This document shows, piece by piece, positions 54,184 to 64,000 of a DNA stretch of 64,000 bases (positions within the stretch are counted from its first letter, which is position 1; each line of letters starts with the position of its first letter). The translations under genes were made by a program, and so were the position numbers. Below the pieces are notes generated by a model, which did not search any database, had not been told where the DNA came from, and saw nothing but the letters and a program-made list of their open reading frames with translations. Origin of the DNA: Amborella trichopoda (Eukaryota; Streptophyta; Magnoliopsida; Amborellales; Amborellaceae); the NCBI RefSeq assembly GCF_000471905.2, contig NW_006500279.1, positions 192,949-256,948 on the forward strand. Reading direction: 5' to 3'.

Positions 54184-57100
54184 TCAGAAATGCTCAATCA
54201 TCTTATTGATCTCTGAGTTGCGCGCTGTAGGAGAAGTCTCGGTGCCCTGGATACGCTCCTTCAGCTTCGCCACTGTTTGAGTCTCCTCTTTCATCACCAC
54301 AGTTTCTGACTCAATTGTGCCATTGAGTTCGGACAAATCTTCAACCAATGAGGCCTCCATGCCCTTCCTCTGAGCCATCTCCGTCTCGAGGCTCGTGAAT
54401 TCCTGTTTCAGTATTTGCTTTGCCTCTTGAATTTCAATCATTCTCTTGAAGCTTCATTGTGCCTCCCTCTTGAGGTCCTGCTGACAGCCAGTTATCGAGG
54501 CTTTCTTCTCGATGCAGGCATCTATTTTCTCATGGTGACACAAGATCGACTCTTCCAAGAGGCTAGCCTGCTAGTTTCTTCTTCATGATGTAGCACTCCC
54601 AACCGCCAGCTCTCCAACTCGTTTAGAGTTGCATTAAAATGGGAAAGCACTTCTGGGGTACTCCCAATCACAGTAGTCACAGCGGACTCCCTCAATTTTG
54701 CCAAGGCTTCGCCCAACTCATCAAGGGGCAGCTCCCTCAAACCTGAAGGCCTACCCTAAGCATGCTTGCAATCATGCTAGAAACACCACTAAAAATAGGC
54801 CTAAATGGTGCTGCTAAGACCACTACTGCTAAAGAAACCTAGACCTCAAGGACTGGGCTTGTTGAAGTAATAGCCATCTGAGCCACTGGCTCCTTTGAAA
54901 CAAGGGCAAAGCCTAGAGCTTCTTACCCCTCTAACTCGTAGGCAGCTCTAGCCTCAACCTGCCTGGGTTCTTCAATACTAGTCTCGCTGGCCTGACCTTC
55001 TTATGGGGACCTCTACTTCTTCTTCATCCACCTGAACTATCGCCTTAACATTATCAAGTTCAGGGACCACCTCTTCTCTTTGGTCTTCGCCAGTCAATTC
55101 ATCTCTAGCCACGGTTTCTTGCATTTGGCTTCCAACTTCAACAGCCAGAACCTCGGCTATGAAGAGTTCAACTCCCTCATTTTCACGACCTTCGTCCACT
55201 GGGGCAGCAACCTCCTAGTGCTCAGGCACTTCATCAACTTCAAGCTCTTCTCCATGAGTCATAGCCTCCACCTCGGTCGGGGCACTAAACTCCTAAGGCA
55301 TGGAGGCCACATCAACAGTAGAGCCCCTATCTGGAGTAGTGGCTACAAGGCCCTCATCTTCATCAGTCTCCATCCGAGCCGCCTCTGACTCCAGAACTAT
55401 CCCGGGACTCGAGGACACCTACCCAAGATCCGGAGTCATCTCCCGATCAGAAGCAATGACAATGGGCTCAGAATGGCCGGAGCAGTCTCCTTCAGTTTCT
55501 AAAGAAAAGGAAACAATTCAGGAGAAGCAGAAGGTGGTCTAGAGAGAGCAAAAGGTGATACCGGGGAAGTTCTTAAAAGATCAGAAGAGGAAGAGCTACC
55601 TTCTGATTCTGCCACCATAGGAAGCTTAGCACTCTTCCACCTCCGAATACGCTCAATAACTGAAGGTGGGGCATGAGTATTGGCAACGGTCGAGCACTTT
55701 CTTTTTTTTTGCCCTGCTGAAGTAGGACCTGCCGCTTCACATCCACTTCCTTGAGAAGGCCCCCCCAGCTAATTTATTGTGGGCACCACTTCCAATGGGG
55801 GTATTCAAGTCCTGAGGGGGACGCTTCTCATAACCAGGGACTCGTCACCCCTCATCCTAGTCAAAGATGGAACTAAGATTGTCAAAGATGCTCCCCGTCC
55901 GTGTCTTCATTGTAAGGAATTCTGGCGAGGCCTCATCAGCTGCTATCTCACATGGAAACCTTAAAGCCCACCAGTTGGAGGGATAATCGAAAACGAATAA
56001 CACATCAAGACCTGGAGCATCTGCCAGTCTCCTTTGCCTGGTATCCTGGTGCCAGTTACTGTTCACCCCTTTCCAAGGGTGATATTTATCTCAATATCCC
56101 TTACTGGTGATTCTCCACCAGTTCACATAGGCCTTTATCGCCCCTCAAGTCGAAGTGAGGAATTACATACTTGTTGGTTTCCATCATCTTTAGACACATG
56201 GACCAAGCGATTCGTGTATGCTCTAGCAGCCAGCACTCACGGAAAGTTTCAAACTCTTTCGTCTTCCCTTTGTTCACCTTACTCCAGCGCTTTTCAAAGA
56301 ATACTGAGAAGGGGTAGCCTTGATCAAGAACGTGCTGACGGGCAAAATGGTGAGGGAAATACCCCTCTAACCTGGCACTGTGTGGAGTCTGATAGGGTAA
56401 GAATGCTCCTCTGATGCTCAGAATAAACATGAGCTCCTTAATGGTTGTTGGAGCACCATCAAGCTCCTTCCCCAACTCATTAATAAAAGCACGGTCGATG
56501 AAGCTCTTGATTAGAAAAGGGACTCGCCTCACGTTCGAATAATCATTCCCAAATTGACCTCGAGCCTCCCCTGGGGTATGGAAGATAGCCCTTTGGTTGG
56601 CAATCCTCATCAAGAAGGGCCACAGTTTATCTGTTGAGCACTGATGCTTGATGTAGGTGTCAGGGAAATAAGCCCCTAGACATCCGTACACGTAATGCAT
56701 AGGGAATGGAATTTTGAAATCCCTAGGAAAAGCCTCTCCTCCAACAATGCCATTCCCTCCTTCTTTTCCCCTGTAGGCCTTTCCACGGGTAATGGCCCCC
56801 AAGCTATGATATATGGTGCACAAGACTGGCTAAGCAAAGGCATACTCACGCCCTCTGGCCATGTCACAGGCCACATACAGTACACTTGCACGAATGTCGT
56901 CTCCCCAGCTAGGAAGCACAAATTTGCATAAAAATAAGGCCAAATACGTGGCCAAGAAGACACAGTCATCCCCGGTCTCAAGTTGATATACGGGAGGAGT
57001 TTCCTTATCAATTTCCTTCCCTTTCCCTTTTGGAGTATCTTGACCATCTTCAGGATAATCCCCACAAAATAATTTTACCCACTCCGTAAAGGTAACCCTG

Positions 57101-57833
57101 CCATTACTGGACCGGCTGACAATCGACTGGTAGACCTAAAAGATCTTGTGAAGGCTGGCAGGTCTTCATCCCCCAGGTTAACACTACCGAAGATGACTAA
57201 ATTTGGGGGCACAAACTCATCATACATAACCCCAATCATCGGGAGGCCTCCAATAAAATGAAGATCTAGCAAAGAGATCCCTGCTTCCCCATGCCCAAGA
57301 AGCAAGGTATTACTAACATGGCTCCATGTCTTTAGCAATACTTTTACTGTATTGGAGCAACGGTCATAGTAGCTGCCCAAACACTGGACCGCTGCCAATA
57401 ACGAAGCACATTCAAGAGTGCTTCTGTATGACGCCAATACCTTGGGAGTGCAAGAAATGTATCCCTTCAGGTATTGGTGCTCCCCTTGAATCCGGAGGTC
57501 TTTTGCTGACCACCTTAGTAATCCCTTTGACTGTACCATTCGCTTCCCTAAGGTGGGAAAATTCTCCCCGAAAGCTACGTTCCGATGCATACAGTGAAGA
57601 AGTGCCATCCCTTCTTTAGTACTGACATTACCATCATTACCCTCACGCACTTCGAAACAAACGGGGTCAGTAATGAAAGCGACACTAAGGGGCCACTCTG
57701 GTTTGCACACTAGTTGGGTCAGCCAAATGGGCTCACCCCTTGATAAAATTTCATCTGTTAAATCACAGACACCAATATCTCCCTCCCTTAGAAGGCTCTT
57801 CACATTGGGAATTCGGTAAGAAGAACCAGCCAT
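54184..57833 (-). pseudogene. Plant-mobile-domain gene antisense to element D
   Basis: Reading the minus strand from 57,833: an open frame of 252 codons (MAGSSYRIPNVKSLLREGDI... HGEAGISLLDLHFIGGLPMI) ends at 57,075, but a second frame continues the domain from about 57,090 (CVFLATYLALFLCKFVLPSW, VACDMARGREYAFA), and a third from 56,823 (TIYHSLGAITRGKAYRG, FPMHYVYGCLGAYFPDTYIK). These are the conserved blocks of the plant mobile domain. Then come a Lys/Glu/Ser-rich linker (56,000-55,000, frames broken) and coiled-coil stretches (54,740-54,522 and 54,441-54,184). At least two frame changes and a stop at about 56,840 indicate decay, although 240-250 codon frames remain open. PMD proteins such as MAIN/MAIL1 act in the nucleus; copies carried by retroelements have no established role. 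It occupies the place where the pol genes would end. Confidence 0.78.
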
Positions 57834-59962
57834 TATAAAGGGGTTAGCGGTTTACTCCCAAATGTTGCTAAGATGCTGGATCAGCATCAGTGGAGTCTTT
57901 CAAATGCCCAGTGCCGGTTGCGTGCCAACAGCTAGCGCCGATTGAGTCTTTCAACACAGCACACCGGATGAATTGCCAACACCCAGTGCCGGTTGCATGC
58001 TAGACGACTAGCACCGGTTGAGTCTTTTAGCACTCAACTTCAATTGAGATTGCCAATACCCAACGCCAATTGAGCTTGATCGAATCTCTCTCACATGCCA
58101 CGAATCTTAGTTGTGACACCACGAGCTTTAGCTGTGCCTACTGATAACCATCTCCATGTCCTTCGGTGCCTCCTCACACATAAGCAACTGACAATGATCA
58201 CCACGACTCATTGCTCCACTTGACACACGAAGGAGGTAACGGTACACCTCCCTTGCGACGGTTCACCTCCATGACAGTTCACCTCTTGCAACCGTACACC
58301 TTACACGATGGTCCACCTCCTATTACCATTCGTCTCCTACAGAAACTTCTTCTACACAACCAAAAGACCTACTAAAAAACTCTCATGTCTACGTTTTTCA
58401 CCTGGTCAGCACCAGAACTTCACCGGAAACTTCTGTAAGCTTCCACTAAGTCCCCGGGAACCTCTGCAAAAGACCACGAACAACATCGAAAAGTTACCAC
58501 AATCCCTAAGAAACTTCTTAAAAATCCCTAAAAAACTCCTAAGACTTGTGAAATACTCACTGTTTCACTTCCCGCCTCATCTACCAAAAATTATTGTAGC
58601 CGAAACCTCTTCTATTTCTCGAAAAACTTCCAGAAGAACTCTCTTTTGCTGCTCCTTTCCCTATAACTTCGCCAAATTCTTGGCAAAGTCTGCACATTGA
58701 AGGTCTTTCCTATAAAAACTACCTGAAATCCCAATGTTGGTAGAAAACCTTCCCTGCAAAACTTTTGCTGAAATCCCACTGCTCGCTGGAACTTCAACCG
58801 AGCACCCTTTCGTCACAGTTAAAGAAAAATTTTACTTAAGTTTGTTTTTACCCTTGGTGAAAAATGAGGGAAAATGGGATTTTACCCCGTTGTATAGACT
58901 ACACTACCCTCAAATGCCCCTCAAAAACTAAGAATTCCAGTTGTGTCAAAGGAAGCCAAGCGACGTTGAGTAGGGTCGGGCTTTGACTCGGGGATCGAGG
59001 TAACTCTCATCGACCCAACCCTAGCGCTAGTCGATCAAGCGCCAGGTGAATTTCAAATTACCCCAGTGCCAGTTGACGTAGCACCTGGTGAATTTCAAAA
59101 ACAACTCGATCGCCGGTTGACTTAGCATCACGTGTGTTTTCAAAACAACCCCAGCACCGGTTGACTTAGCGCCGGGTGTGTTTTCAAAACAACCCTAGCA
59201 CCGGTTGAGTTAACATCAGGACTGTTTTCCAAACAACCCTAGGGCCGGTTGATTTTGCAACGGGTGTGAGTGCTGGTTGTCTTTAAATGATATCACAGGC
59301 TGTTCACAACACCAGCTGAGTCTTTAACAACCCAGCGTCGGTTGTGCTTTTGAGTACTCAGCGTCGATTGAATACTGGCAAGAAACCAGCGCTACACCTA
59401 GCACCGGACGTATTTCAAGCAGTCTATTGTCACCTACTCCAGGTTGAAGTCTTATGTGTCCTACCACTTATCCTTATTGAGGTTGCACCCAAGCCGTGAC
59501 CTGTCATCCCCAGTGATGTTGCAACGAGGCTGTTGCACCCAAATTGTGTCTTATCATCCCTAATGGAGTTAGGAGCTATCCCTCATACCCATAAGAGTCA
59601 CACCCATATTGCAGCCCATTATCCCCAGTGAAGTTAGGGTCATTCTTACCTCTTCAATTTTCGGTGGGTCTGTTTCACACCAAGTCATCTTTCACTCTAA
59701 AAAGTATGCTTACTCCGCTAAGCCCTAGTGAAGTCCACCTCTATTGGCCATCCTTCATCAGGTCACCATTTCTATATGAGCCCTTAGTTTGTGAATGGAC
59801 TTAACCATTTTATCCCCAGGGAGTCGGATTGTCATCCACAGATCTATTCCTCATGGAGCTTCACCTACGTAGCTGCACAACCTCGGTCCATGTTGCACGA
59901 CCTTAAACTGCACAGCCACGGTCTAGATGCACGACCCTAAACTGCATGGTCTGAACTGTATA
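57834..59962. other. Region upstream of the antisense PMD gene, with several minisatellites
   Basis: Between the start of the minus-strand PMD gene and LTR F. 57,900-58,080: five to six units with AGCGCCGATTGAGTCTTTC / AGTGCCGGTTGC cores. 58,080-58,960: no repeat or gene seen; open frame 58,308-58,700 is unsupported. 58,981-59,280: about five units of some 50 bp listed separately. 59,440-59,660: two to three units of about 80 bp around TTGCACCCAA...ATCCCCAGTGA. 59,850-59,960: short repeats around GCACGACCCTAAACTGCA. It probably served as promoter for the antisense gene and as 3' UTR of element D. Confidence 0.55.
59030..59280. repeat. 52-bp tandem repeat, core AGCACCGGTTGACTTAGCGCCGG
   Basis: Five units such as CCCCAGCACCGGTTGACTTA + GCGCCGGGTGTGTTTTCAAAACAA. 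The unit contains an imperfect inverted repeat (CACCGG...CCGGGTG). The core is related to the 57,900 units and, as reverse complement, to the 11,015-11,282 array. Confidence 0.82.
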
Positions 59963-61234
59963 TGTTTGAATGTATTTTTCAGCACCTTGGTCCCCGGTAG
60001 GAAGCAGGTCAATAAAGCCTACAAAACAGTGAAAATTCTTGACAGTCTCAGAATGACCCCATAATTGCTCAAGATCTTTATCAACACTTCAAAAGACCAC
60101 CTGTCAAGTTTCATTACGATCAGACATGTATAAGGTAGTGAACACAAAAAAAACAATTTAAGCGAAATCGGTCTCTAGCACCCTGAAATGGACCTTGTAA
60201 CTAGAGTTATGCCTTTTGTGTGTCAAATAATTGTGGGACTACTACCATTAGATCCGGCATGATAAAAAACCCTTATGGGTCAAGTTTCGGCTAAATAGGG
60301 CACTCTAGGACAAAGTTCTAAAAAGGGGTAGGTCGCACACTATTCCTGTGTGGCGTCACTGCACCAAAACACCATTACAAGTGCTTGTTTTCACATTCAC
60401 GGGCCATCACTTTCGGGGCCTATATTTCACTTGTTCCAAGTCGGATCGCTCTCAAATTTGGTCAGCATGTTCGTCTCATCAAGACGAACAATTCGATATG
60501 TGGTATGACCGTAACGACCGAACAGAGAGAAAAACTAAATGAAAGTCGCTGATCCATGAAGGAAGTTGCAGAAAATTCAGCAACAGCACGCGTTGAGCAG
60601 CCAGATCATGACGCTCGCATACCCGATCGGCTCGAAACCAATTGTATTAGGTGCGTGAGGGTCTGAGACTATCTCTGGTTCGAACCTCGCGTACGATGAA
60701 TGGTTGGATTTCACACACGAAGGCGTCAAAGCAGCTGGATTTCAAGATTCCTACCAAAAGCTCAAGACGACAAAATCTTCATTCGAACACGAAATCAAGC
60801 TACGTTCGTCACAACATGATTGTGACGGCATGCTCAGTATGATTCAATGAAGAAATCACCAAGAAACATCAAGAATGAGTACACAATCGATCCGAAGTTT
60901 TCAAGATTCATCCAAAATTCAAGTCTCATGATCATGGCTCAAAAACATGATTCATGGCTCGAAGTTGGTATCAAAATGATCGTCATGCAGAGCCCTACTA
61001 GAAAACAATAATCTTTCGATCAAACGGGCATCAGAACGACCTCAGGTCAGCCACAGAAGATCACGCAATTTATCGGTTAGCAACAAGGACTGTTCTGGAA
61101 TTCCACACATTGTTAAACAGGGTAAAATAGTCCTTTTGCACCCATTTTTTTAGAATTTCTTTAAATTTAATTAAATTATAGTGATCTTCAATTTAGTTAG
61201 TTTTTGGGTGTACATGCATGTTTTAGCTCAACTT

Positions 61235-61244
61235 TATATAAATA
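61235..61244 (+). promoter_or_regulatory. TATA box of LTR F
   Basis: TATATAAATA in the sequence AACTTTATATAAATATGC, at the same relative place as in LTRs B and C. Confidence 0.6.
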
Positions 61245-61689
61245 TGCAAAGCTAAATTGTAAGGGCCTTCAGTTCATTTTTGGATTGGTTCAATAAAATT
61301 TCCATTCCTGCTTAAGTTTGTGAGTACGTCTGGGAGATAGAGAGAGGAGAGACAAGAAAAGGGCCTGTACCACTCGTGCAAGTAACTTTCTCTCTCCCCT
61401 CTTTCTCTCCTCCCATTTTTCTCTCTTTTACCCTCTTTCTCTCTCCTCCACTTTTTCTCTCTCCCTCTCTCTTGCTCTCTCTCTTTTTCTCTCTCCTCTA
61501 TTCCCATCTTTATCTCTTTCTCTCTCCTCTCCCCTTCTCATCTCTATCTCCTTCTCATCTCTATCTCTTTCTCTCTGCTCCTCTCTTCTCATCTCTATCT
61601 CTTTCTCTCTCTCGCTGTCCTCCTCCCTTCTCATCTCTATCTCTTTCCCTCTCATCCTCTGTTCTCATCTCTATTTTCTTCTCTCTCTT

Positions 61690-62150
61690 CCTCTGTCAGT
61701 CGACAAGACCTAACGTCGATTGGGCTTCTCTTTCTTCCTCTGTCAGTTGATGAGACCTAGCGTTGATTGAACTTCTCTCTCATCTTCTCACTCTTTCTCT
61801 GTTAGTCGACGAGACTTAGCACCTTCTTTCTCTTTTTTCTCTTTTTTCTCTTATTCTCTATCTTCCTCTATCAGTCAAAGAGACCTATCATCGACTAGAT
61901 TTCTCTCTCTTCTTCTCTGTCTTCCTCTGTCAATCGGTGAGACCTAGCATCGACTGGTTTTCTCTCTCCTCTTCTGTTAGTCGGTGAGACCTAGCACCGA
62001 CTAGTTTTATCTCCTCTTCTGTCAGTCGGCGAGACCTAGCACCCACTAGTTCTCTCTCTCCTCTTCTATCAGTCGATGAGACTAATGCTAACTGATTTTC
62101 TCTCTCCTCTCTTTTGTAAAATACAGTCGACGAAGCCTAACGCCGATTCT
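61690..62150 (+). repeat. Hairpin minisatellite of LTR F (CAGTCGGTG type)
   Basis: About nine units of 45-55 bp. The best inverted repeat is AGTCGGTGAGACCTAGCACCGACT at about 61,979-62,002 (8-bp perfect stem). Others read AGTCGAC...GTCGATT and CAATCGGTG...CATCGACTG, so the stem sequence changes on both sides. Confidence 0.82.
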
Positions 62151-63038
62151 GTTTTCTCTCTCTTCCTTCTAACATAATTGGTAATGATTATCTCTGGCTG
62201 CACCTTCCTTCCCTCTCTCTCTTTCATCCTCTCGTCTTTCATACTATTCTCTTCCTTTCTTCTCCCCCTTCTTTCTTTCCCTTCTTATCTTCTTATTCTT
62301 TCCTTATAGCCTTAAATCTGTCACCCCTTCATTCAACTAAGAGGGACTGAGGTTAGCCTCTCATGGTAGTCCTGTCGTCTAGCCGTAATGTTGTTGTGCC
62401 AGAATTACTTGGCTCACTTTATTGCTACGATAGACCGACCATCGTGCTTAGCTAATCGGTATTGGTAATGACGTTTAGTAGTGATCTTGTAAGCCGGTCT
62501 TAGTTACCGAGCCCGTTTTCCTACCACGTCAAGCCAATTATCCACCAACCTAGTCACCGCTCTGATCCTATCGCTTAGTCAAATTCTTTTCCCCCCCATC
62601 TTTCTTCCTTCTTTTTATATGCGAATGCTTATGTACGTTCATCAAAGAAGAAAAGGGTGAGGTCTAAGCCAATTGTCTTATAATCTTTGCCATCTATGTG
62701 TGTGATTGTAGAAAAGCAGAAAAGAAGAAGAATACAAGCCAAGGGAGGTGATTCCGAACCAGTTTTATTACTGGGGGGCCTTCATCGTAATCTAAGAGGG
62801 CGCCCACGCGAGTCAGCCCGAGTAAGTCCTAAACCCACCTTTAAATTCCTCTCTCACTTGTTAAGAGGGCGCCCGAGTCAGCCCGAGTAAGAGGGAGCCC
62901 ACGCGAGAGCCCGTTTCGAACAAGGTTCTAGAGAGAGCGATCTCACAAAACATCCCGGGTCTTCCCCCAAGACCCGAGACGCATGCTGCCCGATCCCCAA
63001 AAGGATCCGGAGGGCGAGAATGAGGCACCTAACTAGCT

Positions 63039-63057
63039 TGGTGACTCTACTAGGAAC
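63039..63057 (+). other. Primer binding site of element F
   Basis: TGGTGACTCTACTAGGAAC, three nucleotides after the LTR end. It is a mutated version of the family consensus. Confidence 0.7.
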
Positions 63058-64000
63058 TTACCACACCTTAGTCGAATAGTTCTTGTTTGCCTAGTTTCTT
63101 CTTTTATTATCTACTTTCTTTATCGTTTCACATTTTATTATGGCTTGCAGGTTCTGTAAGCTAATTGTCAGGATCAAGGATTTTCTTATCCCTGTATTCG
63201 GGAGTGTCCCTTGGGAACAAGTTCCTTCAACTTTGCTCCCAACCATCCTCTTGAGCAAATACCCCTTGTCTAGCTCCCAGGTTTAAACCTGGATCGTTGT
63301 GAGGCAGGACCTAAAAATCCCTCACTCCCCATCTCCTCGCTCTGACAGAAACTCCACCTAGGCACCCTGCATCGGCAACACTTATGTTGCCCCACACAGC
63401 ATGTACCCAGCCACCGACAAGTCACTTGTCGATTGTGTTCCTAAGGTACTTTGGAAGGTTGCCCAGTCCCTTTCTACAAAAGGCAAACAAGCTATTGTTG
63501 CTTCTGTGGGTCGCCATAGCGCTACCCCCCACATTTCTACACCATTGGTCTCTATCCTTAGAGGCTCATCACATCAAGGCAGAAACCCCACGGTCTCCAT
63601 CCCTCACACACACCACAAGGCTCGTGGGTTACCCACTTGAGCCACACCTTGGGGTAACCCTTTGCTCACCTTGAGACCATGTCCAAGATCGAACCTTTTA
63701 AGGTCAGGTCCTGCGCATGCTACTCATATGCATATCACTGCACGTGACAACACCATTGCTACGCCAACCCGAGTACACAGAAGACGACCTTCTCGTCCTC
63801 CTACTCTGCACACACAAGCGCACTTTGTAAGGGACAGGCCTACACCTGTTCTCTTGCAGACACTTGCCAGACCACTTGCTCGAGTCTGGGTTGACCCCCA
63901 GGTCACCTGTGACCCTTCTTCAAGGGGAGCACACACGTCGCCATCATAGACGCCCTCTCGCCCTCGACTTAGGCCTCCTTATAAGTCTACCCTGCTCTGG
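63058..64000 (+). other. Leader of element F (runs off the window) with leader ORF (63,140-63,286)
   Basis: Start codon at 63,140, 101 nt after the PBS start, in a TTATTATGG context as in D. It reads MACRFCKLIVRIKDFLIPVF and stops after 48 codons. The remainder is collinear with the leader of D (48,300-49,000). Open frames at 63,384-63,674 and 63,662-63,949 are leader sequence without recognised domains. Confidence 0.55.

Larger units (their letters stand above)
59963..63035 (+). mobile_element. LTR F, complete 3.07 kb LTR
   Basis: Begins TGTTTGAATGTATTTTTC and ends CTAACTA, followed by PBS and leader. U3 holds blocks shared with B, C and G; the TATA box is at 61,235; CT-rich tract at 61,388-61,690; hairpin minisatellite at 61,690-62,150; conserved end block at 62,640-63,035, in which a segment around GAGGGCGCCCACGCGAGTC is duplicated (62,796-62,910). 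No polypurine tract precedes it, and it is followed by a leader, so it is the 5' LTR of another element that runs off the window. Confidence 0.85.

Overview
The window is nuclear DNA of a flowering plant. The evidence is an intact single-exon light-harvesting chlorophyll a/b-binding protein gene (LHCB1 type) on the minus strand at 38,879-39,685. It sits in a small gene island inside a dense pile of decayed Ty3/gypsy LTR retrotransposons of the Tat/Ogre type. The species cannot be fixed from the sequence. Two runs of N (33,429-33,897 and 44,335-44,354) are assembly gaps.

Layout. 1-1,754: degenerate TAN trinucleotide array with a higher-order repeat of about 967 bp. 1,755-28,782: three plus-strand units of one retrotransposon family (A, B, C), each a long 5' LTR (2.7-2.9 kb where complete), a 19-nt primer binding site, a 1.3-1.5 kb leader with a short ORF, then gag. 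A is cut by a 3.3 kb minus-strand insertion (8,300-11,593). B starts inside A's protease-proximal region, C starts inside B's gag. C continues into RT, RNase H, a second (archaeal-type) RNase H and integrase but has no recognisable protease. 28,783-36,512: a different Tat-like element, E, on the minus strand (3' LTR, polypurine tract, arrays of short hairpins, integrase) that carries a plant-mobile-domain (PMD/MAIN-like) gene on the opposite strand. 36,520-37,581: minus-strand LTR fragment (G) of the A/B/C family. 37,582-42,137: gene island with LHCB. 42,138-46,372: a non-coding element with a repeated end (H). 46,373-59,962: element D, of the A/B/C family, with gag and protease but no RT/RNase H/integrase, and a second PMD gene antisense to gag. 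59,963-64,000: the 5' LTR, primer binding site and leader of a further unit, F.

Nothing viral or mobile here looks competent: every gag-pol copy has stops and frameshifts, and several catalytic residues are lost. The points most worth following are (1) two independent retroelements in opposite orientations, each with an antisense PMD gene between its retroelement genes and its 3' end; (2) tandem arrays in the LTRs and 3' regions built from short inverted repeats whose arms differ between copies while pairing is kept, with a core related to AGCGCCGACTGA turning up in several otherwise unrelated arrays; (3) a short leader ORF whose start lies 86-101 nt after the primer binding site in all five family copies.
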